NCBI GenBank assembly: GCA_964397995.1
Contig: CAYNLG010000011.1
Coordinates: forward strand, 1 to 63,824
Source of the DNA: CAYNLG01 sp964397995
GTDB lineage: Bacteria; Planctomycetota; Phycisphaerae; FEN-1346
Direction: 5' to 3'
Length of the DNA stretch: 63,824 nucleotides
Part shown: positions 34,119 to 41,274 of the stretch, piece after piece
Layout: the number at the start of each line of letters is the position of its first letter
Position numbering within the stretch: position 1 is the first letter of the stretch
Notes under the pieces: model-generated
Database searches by the model: none
What the model saw: the letters and a program-made list of their open reading frames with translations, nothing else
What the model was told of the DNA's origin: nothing
Position numbers and translations under genes: made by a program

Positions 34119-35710
34119 GGCGTCCGCTTTCCGGTCTGATAGAGGCGGGCGACCTCCTCGGGCGTCAGGGCGCGGCGATAGATGCGGAGGTCGTCCATCA
34201 GGCCTTCGTACAGAGCGTCCCCTGTGGTGCCCCAGTTGCTCTTGGCGATGAGATTGCTCTTGCGGAGGACGTCGCGCGGCACGGAGGTCTTGCTCTCGAG
34301 GACGGGCTTGCCGTTGTAGTAGATGACGACACGGCCTTCGGCGTCGAGCGTGCCCACGAGGTGCTGCCAGACGCCCAGCTTCAGGACGGGCGGCGAGATG
34401 GGGATGTCGGCGCGGCTGCTGCCGGCATAGCAATAGAACGAGATGCTGTCGCTTCCGCTGTTGCGCGCCAGAACGATGTTGTCCTGCTCGGGACCGTTGC
34501 CGAGGTCGATGAACCGCTGCCAGTTGCCCTTCTTCGTCGGCTTGCCCCAGGCGGAAAACGAGACGCCCTGCGAGAAGGTCTCGAGGCCTTCCGGGAGGGC
34601 GAGCCAGTCGTCGGCTCCGTCGAACCGCACGGCGGCGCGGCCGCCGTCCTCGACCACCGTCGGCCGGGCGTCGGCCGTCTCCTGCGTCGCGTGATTGCCC
34701 GCCTTGGACTGGTCCCGCCAGCGTTGCAGGCGGCCTTGGGTGTCCGTTTCGGCCCCGCCCCCGGCCTGGAGCCAGAGGACCATGTCAGCGTAGGCGACCA
34801 CCAGGCCGAAGGCGGCCGACCGGGCGGCCCCCCACGCGACGACGTCGGGGTTCTCGGACTCGGTGGCGGTCCGGACGTAGCCCTTGAGCACGTCGTAGGC
34901 GCCCCCTTCGCCAAGGAGTTCGTCGTAGGCCGCGGCGTCGCCCCCGGCACGCTCGTGCAAGGCGGCCATCAGAAGGTCCGCCAGGTCGCGCCGGGCGTGG
35001 TCCGCGTCGGCCTTGACGGCGGCATGCAGGTGGTGCAGGGCCTCGGCCGGCAGGTCCGCGATCTGGTCGCGGAGGCCCCGGACCAGGACCGTGCGGAGGG
35101 CCTCCGGCGGGTCGGCCTGAAGCCGCGCGTGAAAGGCCGCGGGCGCCCGCGGGTCGTCCATTGTTGCGAGAGTCCGGGCGGCCTCGACGGCGACGGCGGC
35201 GTCGGCCTCGCGGACGGCCTGACGGAGGACGGCGGCCCCGACGTCGCCGGCGGCCTTGAGTTCGCGGCGAGCGACCTCGACGACGCTCGGGTCGGGCGAC
35301 GCCAGCTTCTTGAGCGCGAAGGGCAGGGGGGCCGCCTCGCGCTTCGCCTCCTTCAGCCGAGCGACCAGCGCCGTCAACTCGGCGGCCCGCGGGTGGCTCC
35401 GGAAGGTAGCGCGGGCCTCGCGGGCGGTGACGTAGGCGTCGTTGAACGCGGCGGCGGCGGAGAGGGCGTCGATCCGGGTCAGGGCTTTCTCGAGGGCCGC
35501 GTCGTCGGTGGCGACCGGTTCGGCCTCGGGCTCTGGTTCAGGGGCAGGTTCGGGTGCCGGCGGCTCCGACGCGCGAGCGGGGGCGGACTCCGACGCGGGT
35601 TCAGCCGCGGGCGGTGCCGGCTCCGCTTCCGGTGGGGCGGCAGGCGGCTCTTTGGCGCAGCCGACGGCCAAGACCAAGGCGAGGCTCAGCAGATAGGCCA
35701 AGCGATGCAT
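34115..35710 (-). CDS. Lipoprotein with helical repeats and C-terminal LamG domain
   Basis: A 531-residue lipoprotein. The signal peptide ends in LAVGC (Cys18), followed by a long Pro/Glu/Ala linker (to about 75), a HEAT-like helical region and a LamG/concanavalin-like domain from about 305 (RFDGADDWLALPEG, SFSAWGKPTKKGNWQRFID, LMDDLRIYRRALTPEEVARLY). LamG modules bind glycans or proteins. It shares its N-terminal two thirds with the PA14 lipoprotein downstream, so the pair arose by duplication with exchange of the C-terminal module. ATG 35710 follows GGGAGGAG. Part of the ExbBD operon. Confidence 0.85.
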   Translation of the reverse strand: MHRLAYLLSLALVLAVGCAKEPPAAPPEAEPAPPAAEPASESAPARASEPPAPEPAPEPEPEAEPVATDDAALEKALTRIDALSAAAAFNDAYVTAREARATFRSHPRAAELTALVARLKEAKREAAPLPFALKKLASPDPSVVEVARRELKAAGDVGAAVLRQAVREADAAVAVEAARTLATMDDPRAPAAFHARLQADPPEALRTVLVRGLRDQIADLPAEALHHLHAAVKADADHARRDLADLLMAALHERAGGDAAAYDELLGEGGAYDVLKGYVRTATESENPDVVAWGAARSAAFGLVVAYADMVLWLQAGGGAETDTQGRLQRWRDQSKAGNHATQETADARPTVVEDGGRAAVRFDGADDWLALPEGLETFSQGVSFSAWGKPTKKGNWQRFIDLGNGPEQDNIVLARNSGSDSISFYCYAGSSRADIPISPPVLKLGVWQHLVGTLDAEGRVVIYYNGKPVLESKTSVPRDVLRKSNLIAKSNWGTTGDALYEGLMDDLRIYRRALTPEEVARLYQTGKRTP

Positions 35711-35768
35711 CAGGGAACGCTCCTCCCGGGTTCCGAGACCCCTTGGATACCCGACGAGGCCGTCCGAA

Positions 35769-37235
35769 TCAAGCCGAGGTCTCGCTTTCGACGAGCGGGG
35801 CCGGTTCCTCGCCGCCGGTGTCCGCGTCGAGGCACTCGTCGAACGAGTCGGCGACGTCGCGCGGCGGCAGGTCGGGCCGAATCAGGACGATCTTGAAGTT
35901 GGCGGCCGGCCCGACGTACGCCAGTTCGGTCAGCAGCTCCGCCGGCACGGCCACATCCAGGTGCCAGACGACGTGGACCGTCTGGCGGGCGGCGGCGCCG
36001 GACCGGTGGCGGCGCTGGAGGAAACCGACAAGGTCGCGCAGCAGGGCTTCGCCCAGGTCCAGGCCGATGAGGACGAAGCTGTAGCGGCCGAACCAGGCGG
36101 ACTCGAAGACGAAGCGCGGGCCGACGGGCGGCTCCGCGGCATTGTGGGCGAGCGGCCGCACCGGCCACGCCACGGGCCGGTCGAGCACCGCGATGCGCTT
36201 GACGCTCTCGCCGCCGAAGGGGTCGGCGTCGCCGAAGTAGAGGAACGTTTCGCCCTTGCGGACGGCGGTCGCGAGGTAGCGTCGGACGACGGCGGCGTCG
36301 CGGGTCCGCAGGTACACCGTCCGGGCCTTCGGCGACAGGGCGTCCGTGAGCCGCGACGCGATCGGCACCGGGTGCGTGCCGCCGAACGTCCGGTTGAACC
36401 CGCGGAGGCCGTCGACCAGGACCATGAGGACGGCCACCCAGATGGCGCCGCGGGAGATGAAGAGGTTCGCCCGGTCGAGGCGGTTGGCCTGGATGTGCTG
36501 CGCGGGGGGCAGGGTACGGACCGTCGCCTCGGCTTTGGCCTGCTCGAGGCTGCTCGCCTCGGGGGGCGTATCGGTGCGGCGGCGGGAGGGTTCGCGCGTC
36601 TTCTTGCCCTCGGCCTGGTAGGCGTAGGTCGGCTGGTCTTCGGCGCCGGCGCCCTTGGCCTCGGCCGCGCCCTCGGCGGGCGTTCCCTCACTGGGGGCGG
36701 CCCCGTCCTGGCCGGGCAGGAGCCGCTCGACCGTCTCGACCTTGACGCCGCCCAGGTCAAGCACGTCTTCCGGGGCATCCTCGGCGAACTCGATGTCGGC
36801 GGCCTCTTCCTCGAGGCGGGCGACGTCGCGCTGGCGCTGCTTCTCGCGGCGGGCGGCCATCTCGTCGACGATGTCGGACTGGTCCATCTGGATGCGGCTG
36901 ACGGCCCGGGAGTTGACGTGGGCGAAGGCGACCGCCCCGACGCCGAGACCCAGGATCACCAGGTGCACCGGCACCAGCCGCCGCGCCGTCACCACCAGTG
37001 CCGCGGCCACGGGCAGGGCGGCCAGCGTTGCGAGGTTCGGCAGCCGCACGTGGAACCACTTAAGCGTGAGCAGGCCGAGCACGACGGCCGCGAGGACGAA
37101 ACCGAGGGCCGCCAGGTAGTATAGCGGTTGCCGCCGCTTGACGATCAGCACGACGAGGGCGGCCAAGAGGCCGAGCCACGCGAGGATGCTCGCGAGGCCG
37201 ACAACGCCGAAGTAGGTGTAGAGCCTGCCGATCAT
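35769..37235 (-). CDS. Membrane protein of unknown function in the ExbBD/DUF4159 operon
   Basis: A 488-residue protein. Three or four hydrophobic helices fill residues 1-110 (LASILAWLGLLAALVVLIV, LAALGFVLAAVVLGLL, LVILGLGVGAVAFAHV). A charged, probably coiled region (MAARREKQRQRDVARLEEE) and a Pro/Glu linker follow, then another hydrophobic helix (GAIWVAVLMVLVDGL) and a C-terminal globular domain of about 170 residues that I cannot assign. The start ATG 37235 overlaps the DUF4159 stop by 4 bp, so the two are coupled and probably partners. No enzyme motif is seen. Confidence 0.7.
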   Translation of the reverse strand: MIGRLYTYFGVVGLASILAWLGLLAALVVLIVKRRQPLYYLAALGFVLAAVVLGLLTLKWFHVRLPNLATLAALPVAAALVVTARRLVPVHLVILGLGVGAVAFAHVNSRAVSRIQMDQSDIVDEMAARREKQRQRDVARLEEEAADIEFAEDAPEDVLDLGGVKVETVERLLPGQDGAAPSEGTPAEGAAEAKGAGAEDQPTYAYQAEGKKTREPSRRRTDTPPEASSLEQAKAEATVRTLPPAQHIQANRLDRANLFISRGAIWVAVLMVLVDGLRGFNRTFGGTHPVPIASRLTDALSPKARTVYLRTRDAAVVRRYLATAVRKGETFLYFGDADPFGGESVKRIAVLDRPVAWPVRPLAHNAAEPPVGPRFVFESAWFGRYSFVLIGLDLGEALLRDLVGFLQRRHRSGAAARQTVHVVWHLDVAVPAELLTELAYVGPAANFKIVLIRPDLPPRDVADSFDECLDADTGGEEPAPLVESETSA

Positions 37236-38740
37236 TTGCGGTACTTCTTCGTTTCTTCGAGGTAGTGGGTGAAGCTGTAGTAGATGATGTTGACGCCCAT
37301 CTGGAACGCGCCGCGGGCCATGCGGGGCTCCATGCCGGAGTGGCCGGTCTTCCAGGCGTCGTTGATGTCGCCGGGGTGGTAAAAGACGCACCAGCGGTTC
37401 TTGTGCTTGATGCCAAGGGCCCGCTTGCCGCCGTGATGCCACAGGGGCGGGGCTCCGTTCGGGAAGGCGTACGGCTGCTGGAAGAGGGGGTCGTCGTCGG
37501 CGATGACGACGAGCCGCTTGTCCGGGAAGACCGTCTGGATGAAGCTGCGGAAGCTGCGGTCCCATCGCTGGCTGCCGGCGTCGGCGAAGAGCATCCCACC
37601 GTCGAGGCAGTACTCGCGGAGAATCTTGATGTCGCGGCGGGAGCAGTGGATGCCGCTGGAGCCGGTCAGGTAGACGAACGGCGGGGCGAACCCCTTGTCG
37701 TACTTCGCCAGGTAGTGCATGGGGTGGGCCTCGGAATGGTCGGCGGTGCGGAGGCCCGTCAGGCGCTCGAACTCCTCGAGGAAGTTGAGGTCGGCGCGGC
37801 TGACGGGGTCCATGCCGTCGTCCCAGTCGTCGCCGCGGTACTGGAGGCGGATGAAGCGTATCGGATGGCGGCCGACGCCCTCGGGCCACCCGCCCTCCTT
37901 GCCGCCCCCGGCGCCCATTGCCCCGTGGACGGCGTTCGGATCGGCTGTGTACGTCAACTGCGTGTCCTCGTCCACGTCCTTGGCGATCTCCGACTCGTCC
38001 AGGTCGGGCACGTCGAAGTAGATGGCCGCATTCGGGTTCAGAATGAACTTCTTGGGTTTCTTCTTCTTCGGGCGGACGAATGTGACCTTGGCGATGGACG
38101 GGGTGCCCGAGCCGTGGGGGACGAGGTAGTTCTCGACGCAGCCGTAGAGCTCCAGCAGGATCGGCCCGACGATGACGAGCAGGTGGACCGCGATGCTGGA
38201 GTAGACGCTCTTGCGGTACCGCGGGTCGCGGCCGTGGGTTCGCAGGTTCTCGAGGATGCGGTCACCGGGGGCAAGACCGTCCAGGACGATGCCCGTGTAC
38301 AGGGCGATGGTCGCGGCCCGCCAACTGACGACATGCAGGGCCAGTGTTGCGACGAGCACGAACGGAACCATCCACCACCGGTCCCAGAAGGCGCCCCAGT
38401 CGGTCGAGGCCTTGAGGACCGCGTAGGTGTAGAAGGCGAGGAGGACGTAGACGGCCAGGTAGCCCTTGCGCAGAAGCCACAGGCCGCCCCGCCACAGGAA
38501 GAGTCCGCCCACGGCCGCCACGAAACACGTGGCCGCCACGAGGCCGCCCGCGACCGAAACGACCGTGACGAGCGTGTCGATGCCCTGCTCGGCGATCTGC
38601 TCGCCGACGGCGGGCTCGCGGAGCATGAAGTCCGCCAGGCGGGCCGGGGCAAGGACGGCGTGCGCCCCGACCACGGCCGCCAGGATGCCCAGCGGCAGGG
38701 CCAGGAGCGTCGGCAGCGGATTGTAGCTGCGGAGCTTCAT
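37232..38740 (-). CDS. DUF4159 protein with multipass membrane region and TonB-like helix
   Basis: A 502-residue protein. Residues 1-155 contain about four membrane helices. A further helix at about 178-198, after RYRKS, reads SSIAVHLLVIVGPILL: Ser182 and His186 form the Ser-x3-His pattern that TonB (Ser16/His20) and TolA use to contact ExbB/ExbD or TolQ/R. A basic linker (PKKKKPKKF) leads to a DUF4159 domain (about 270-495) with RFIRLQYRGDDWDDG, PFVYLTGSSG and YCLDGGMLFADAG. DUF4159 has a glutamine-amidotransferase-like appearance but unknown function. It lies three genes after exbD in the same operon. I infer a motor-coupled protein. ATG 38740 is assumed. Confidence 0.8.
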   Translation of the reverse strand: MKLRSYNPLPTLLALPLGILAAVVGAHAVLAPARLADFMLREPAVGEQIAEQGIDTLVTVVSVAGGLVAATCFVAAVGGLFLWRGGLWLLRKGYLAVYVLLAFYTYAVLKASTDWGAFWDRWWMVPFVLVATLALHVVSWRAATIALYTGIVLDGLAPGDRILENLRTHGRDPRYRKSVYSSIAVHLLVIVGPILLELYGCVENYLVPHGSGTPSIAKVTFVRPKKKKPKKFILNPNAAIYFDVPDLDESEIAKDVDEDTQLTYTADPNAVHGAMGAGGGKEGGWPEGVGRHPIRFIRLQYRGDDWDDGMDPVSRADLNFLEEFERLTGLRTADHSEAHPMHYLAKYDKGFAPPFVYLTGSSGIHCSRRDIKILREYCLDGGMLFADAGSQRWDRSFRSFIQTVFPDKRLVVIADDDPLFQQPYAFPNGAPPLWHHGGKRALGIKHKNRWCVFYHPGDINDAWKTGHSGMEPRMARGAFQMGVNIIYYSFTHYLEETKKYRK

Positions 38741-38757
38741 CGGGGGGGCGCGGGGCC

Positions 38758-39219
38758 TTACTCCTCGGTGTTGGTCTCGTCGAGCGAGATGCCCAGGTCG
38801 TCCGGTGCGTCGGGAATCTCGTCCGGGTCGGCCGCCTCCGTCACCTCGCGGACCACCGGATGGTCCTTCAGGTGCTCGGGGACGTTGGCGGCCGGGGAAG
38901 ACGGCTGGTCCCCCCCGCCGGCGGCGGGTTCGTCGGCCGGGCCGCCTTCGGGGGCACCGGCGTCCTTCTCGGCGGGCGTCCCGGCCCGGGCCTTCTCGGC
39001 CTCGTCGGCCTTCTTCCTGGCGGCCAGTTCGGCCTTGCGGGCCTCGACGCGGGACGGGTCGAGCTGGTCGAGGACGTAACTCACGCTCGTGCCGCCGATG
39101 ACCGCGACGTGGATGCCGACGGCCAGGGCCAGGCCGATCAGGAACAGGTCGATCCGCCGGAAGCCGTGGACGAGGCGGTCCGGGTTGATGCGCTGGATAT
39201 CGTCGGTTTCGCTGGGCAT
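38758..39219 (-). CDS. Small TonB-like bitopic membrane protein
   Basis: A 153-residue protein with one membrane helix (about 24-46) after a basic FRR motif, then a charged periplasmic tail rich in Ala, Lys, Glu and Pro. The helix reads LALAVGIHVAVIGG, close to the TonB helix LLSVCIHGAVVAG, with His37 in place of TonB His20 and Ala33 in place of Ser16. No TonB C-terminal domain follows; the tail ends in an acidic stretch. The ribosome site GAAGGAGG before ATG 39219 fixes the start. It sits between exbD and the DUF4159 gene. Likely an accessory or TonB-like partner of the motor. Confidence 0.7.
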   Translation of the reverse strand: MPSETDDIQRINPDRLVHGFRRIDLFLIGLALAVGIHVAVIGGTSVSYVLDQLDPSRVEARKAELAARKKADEAEKARAGTPAEKDAGAPEGGPADEPAAGGGDQPSSPAANVPEHLKDHPVVREVTEAADPDEIPDAPDDLGISLDETNTEE

Positions 39220-39250
39220 AGGGCCTCCTTCGCCGCGCGGGGCGGCGGGG

Positions 39251-39673
39251 TCATTCCTTTCTGGGGGCGCCTTCGGGTTCGCCGATGGCGGCAATCATGC
39301 CGCCGGCCTCGGCGATGGCCTCGAGGACGGGCTCGAAGACCTCGCGGCCGACGGCGTGGTCGCAACGGAACATGACGGTGCGGGCGTCGGCGCCCGTGGC
39401 GTCCTTGATACGGGCCTCGACGGCGTTCTGGAGCGCCTTCGGGGTGCTCACCTGTTTGCCGTCCAGGTAGATCTTGTTGTCCTCGTCGACGATGACGACG
39501 ATGCGGCTCTCGTCGAGCGTATCGACATCCGGCGAGGTGGGGGGCGTCACGGGGATGCCCGACTCCTTCGCGAAGTTCGAGACCAGGACGAAGAAGATGA
39601 TGAGTAGAAACGCGATGTCGCCCATGCTCGTCAGGGGGACAACGACGCGGGGCCGGCGGCGCCTTCGCCTCAT
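39251..39673 (-). CDS. exbD: ExbD/TolR family protein (second copy)
   Basis: A 140-residue inner-membrane motor subunit. A very basic N-terminus (MRRRRRRPRV) precedes one helix with the essential Asp19 (TSMGDIAFLLIIFFVLV), then a periplasmic domain (IYLDGKQVS, MFRCDHAVG). ExbD and TolR with ExbB/TolQ use proton flow through this Asp to drive TonB or TolA. The start overlaps the first exbD stop by 4 bp. Two ExbD copies beside one ExbB may give a mixed channel or different periplasmic partners. Confidence 0.93.
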   Translation of the reverse strand: MRRRRRRPRVVVPLTSMGDIAFLLIIFFVLVSNFAKESGIPVTPPTSPDVDTLDESRIVVIVDEDNKIYLDGKQVSTPKALQNAVEARIKDATGADARTVMFRCDHAVGREVFEPVLEAIAEAGGMIAAIGEPEGAPRKE

Positions 39674-40122
39674 GAGCCGCCCTCCTCGCCGCCTTCGTCC
39701 CCGCCCTCGCCCTCACGGACGATGACGAGCGTCGCCCTGGCGTCCGTGATGGCCGCCATCACCTCGAAGTACGACTGCCAATCGACGGCGCCGCTCGCCT
39801 CGAACAGGACGATCCGGTCGTTGCCCTTGCGGGCCTCGAAGTCCATCTCGGCGAGTTGCCGGCGGAGCCCGTCGAGCGACAGGACCTTGTCATCGAGGCG
39901 CAACGTATCCTGGTGGAGCTGGACGGTGGTGGTCTTCTCGGGCTTCTCCTCGCTCTTCTCGCCGGCGGGGAGCTCGGTCAGGACGCCCTCGGTGACGATC
40001 ATCGAGAGCGTCAGGATGAAGAAGATGATGAGCAGGAACGCGATGTCCGAGAACGAGGTCGTGGGGACCTGATCCAGGGAGAAGCGGTCCTGGCGGTCGC
40101 GCTTTCGGTCACGGCGGGCCAT
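39670..40122 (-). CDS. exbD: ExbD/TolR family protein (first copy)
   Basis: A 150-residue motor subunit. Basic N-terminus, one helix with Asp26 (TTSFSDIAFLLIIFFIL), periplasmic domain with DDKVLSLDGLRRQLAEMD and a tail rich in Gly and Glu. It follows exbB by 12 bp and overlaps the second exbD by 4 bp. Sequence is clearly different from the second copy outside the helix, so the pair is old rather than a recent duplication. Confidence 0.93.
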   Translation of the reverse strand: MARRDRKRDRQDRFSLDQVPTTSFSDIAFLLIIFFILTLSMIVTEGVLTELPAGEKSEEKPEKTTTVQLHQDTLRLDDKVLSLDGLRRQLAEMDFEARKGNDRIVLFEASGAVDWQSYFEVMAAITDARATLVIVREGEGGDEGGEEGGS

Positions 40123-40134
40123 CGGGGGCGCCTT

Positions 40135-40803
40135 CTAGGCCAGGGCCTTCTTCTTCTCGTGGGTGGCGACGAAGTCGAGCAGCTCCGAGCTTGCCTCGCC
40201 GATCTCCAGGTCGATGCGATCGGCCATCCCCGTGAAGATGTTGTAGGGGATGACGGCGGCCAGGGCGATCAGCAGGCCCGTGGCGGTGGTGATGAGGGCT
40301 TCGGAGATGCCGGCGGCCACGCCCGCGGCTTCCACGCCGGCAGCCGCCAGCGCCGCGAACGCTCCGATCATCCCCGTCACCGTCCCGGTCATGCCGATCA
40401 GGGGCCCGGCGCTGCCGACGGTGGCCAGCACCGCCAGGCGCTTGTTGACGGCGCTCAGGGCGTGCTCGGCGTAGTCGTCCATCGCCTTTTCCATGACGCC
40501 CGTCAGCCGGTCCGGCTGGTCCGTCAGGTCCCGGTGCCGCGCATACGACTGGAGCCCCGAGAGCAGCACGGCTGAGACGGGGCCCGGGGTGGCGGCGCAG
40601 AGGCGAGCGGCATCGTCGGCCCGGTCTTCCTCCATCAGTTCCAGGATGCGGGCGCGGAGGGAGCGGGTGTCGTGCCGGCTGTTCCGCCAGAATGCCCATG
40701 TCTTGTCGAACAGGACGGCCAGCGTCAGGATGCTGCAGATGACCAGCGGTACCATCAGCGGCCCGCCCTGCATCATGTACTCGAGAATGGTCTTGTCAGG
40801 CAT
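40135..40803 (-). CDS. exbB: ExbB/TolQ/MotA family proton-channel subunit
   Basis: A 222-residue inner-membrane protein with three helices: about 13-33 (LMVPLVICSILTLAVLFDKTW), then the family pair from about 123 (VLATVGSAGPLIGMTGTVTGMIGAF and ALITTATGLLIALAAVIPYN). With ExbD it forms the proton-driven motor. Its start overlaps the preceding gene's stop by 8 bp. It is not next to a TonB-dependent receptor, so its energised partner is probably one of the operon's own membrane proteins. Confidence 0.94.
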   Translation of the reverse strand: MPDKTILEYMMQGGPLMVPLVICSILTLAVLFDKTWAFWRNSRHDTRSLRARILELMEEDRADDAARLCAATPGPVSAVLLSGLQSYARHRDLTDQPDRLTGVMEKAMDDYAEHALSAVNKRLAVLATVGSAGPLIGMTGTVTGMIGAFAALAAAGVEAAGVAAGISEALITTATGLLIALAAVIPYNIFTGMADRIDLEIGEASSELLDFVATHEKKKALA

Positions 40804-41248
40804 GGGGGTCCTCGCGGGATTCGGTACCCAGAATCTGGGCCAGCAGTTGGTAGCCGTCGAGCGGCGCGACGCGGAGCAGGCGGCAGGGGGCCTCCGGCGC
40901 CGGGGCGAGCACCAGCTCGCCGGTCACGTGGTTGTAGACGCTTTCGCCGAGGTCGCCGTAGGCGATCCGCTGGGCCAGCGGCCGCGGCCCGGGCGCGAAC
41001 AGCGCCAGCCGCCCGGCCTGGACGCAGGCCCAGACGCGCCGGCCGCCCGTCCAGCCGCCCGTGTCGACGCGGGTGCGGCTCTTGACGGCCACGAGCACGG
41101 GCTCGCCGTCGAGTAGCGTCTCAGCCTGTGCGCGGGCGCCCCGGGTCCAGAGGCGGCCGAGCACGGCCCCCTGGACGTCCAGGGGCGTGCGGGCCGGCTC
41201 GGGCAGCTCCCGGGCCTTCGGTCTCAGCGGGCGTGCCGCGGTGCTCAT
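40796..41248 (-). CDS. Small soluble protein with PH-like domain
   Basis: A 150-residue cytoplasmic protein with no signal or membrane segment. The stretch from about 68 to 145 (RRVWACVQAGRLALFAPG, then NHVTGELVLAPAPE) looks like a bacterial pleckstrin-homology-like fold, which I recognise by pattern only. It is located between the giant TPR gene (26 bp upstream) and exbB (8-bp overlap), so it is made with the motor. A scaffold or lipid-binding role is possible; nothing in the sequence shows activity. ATG 41248 lacks a strong ribosome site. Confidence 0.65.
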   Translation of the reverse strand: MSTAARPLRPKARELPEPARTPLDVQGAVLGRLWTRGARAQAETLLDGEPVLVAVKSRTRVDTGGWTGGRRVWACVQAGRLALFAPGPRPLAQRIAYGDLGESVYNHVTGELVLAPAPEAPCRLLRVAPLDGYQLLAQILGTESREDPHA

Positions 41249-41274
41249 GGTCGATTCGTCTCTCGGGCGCCGGG

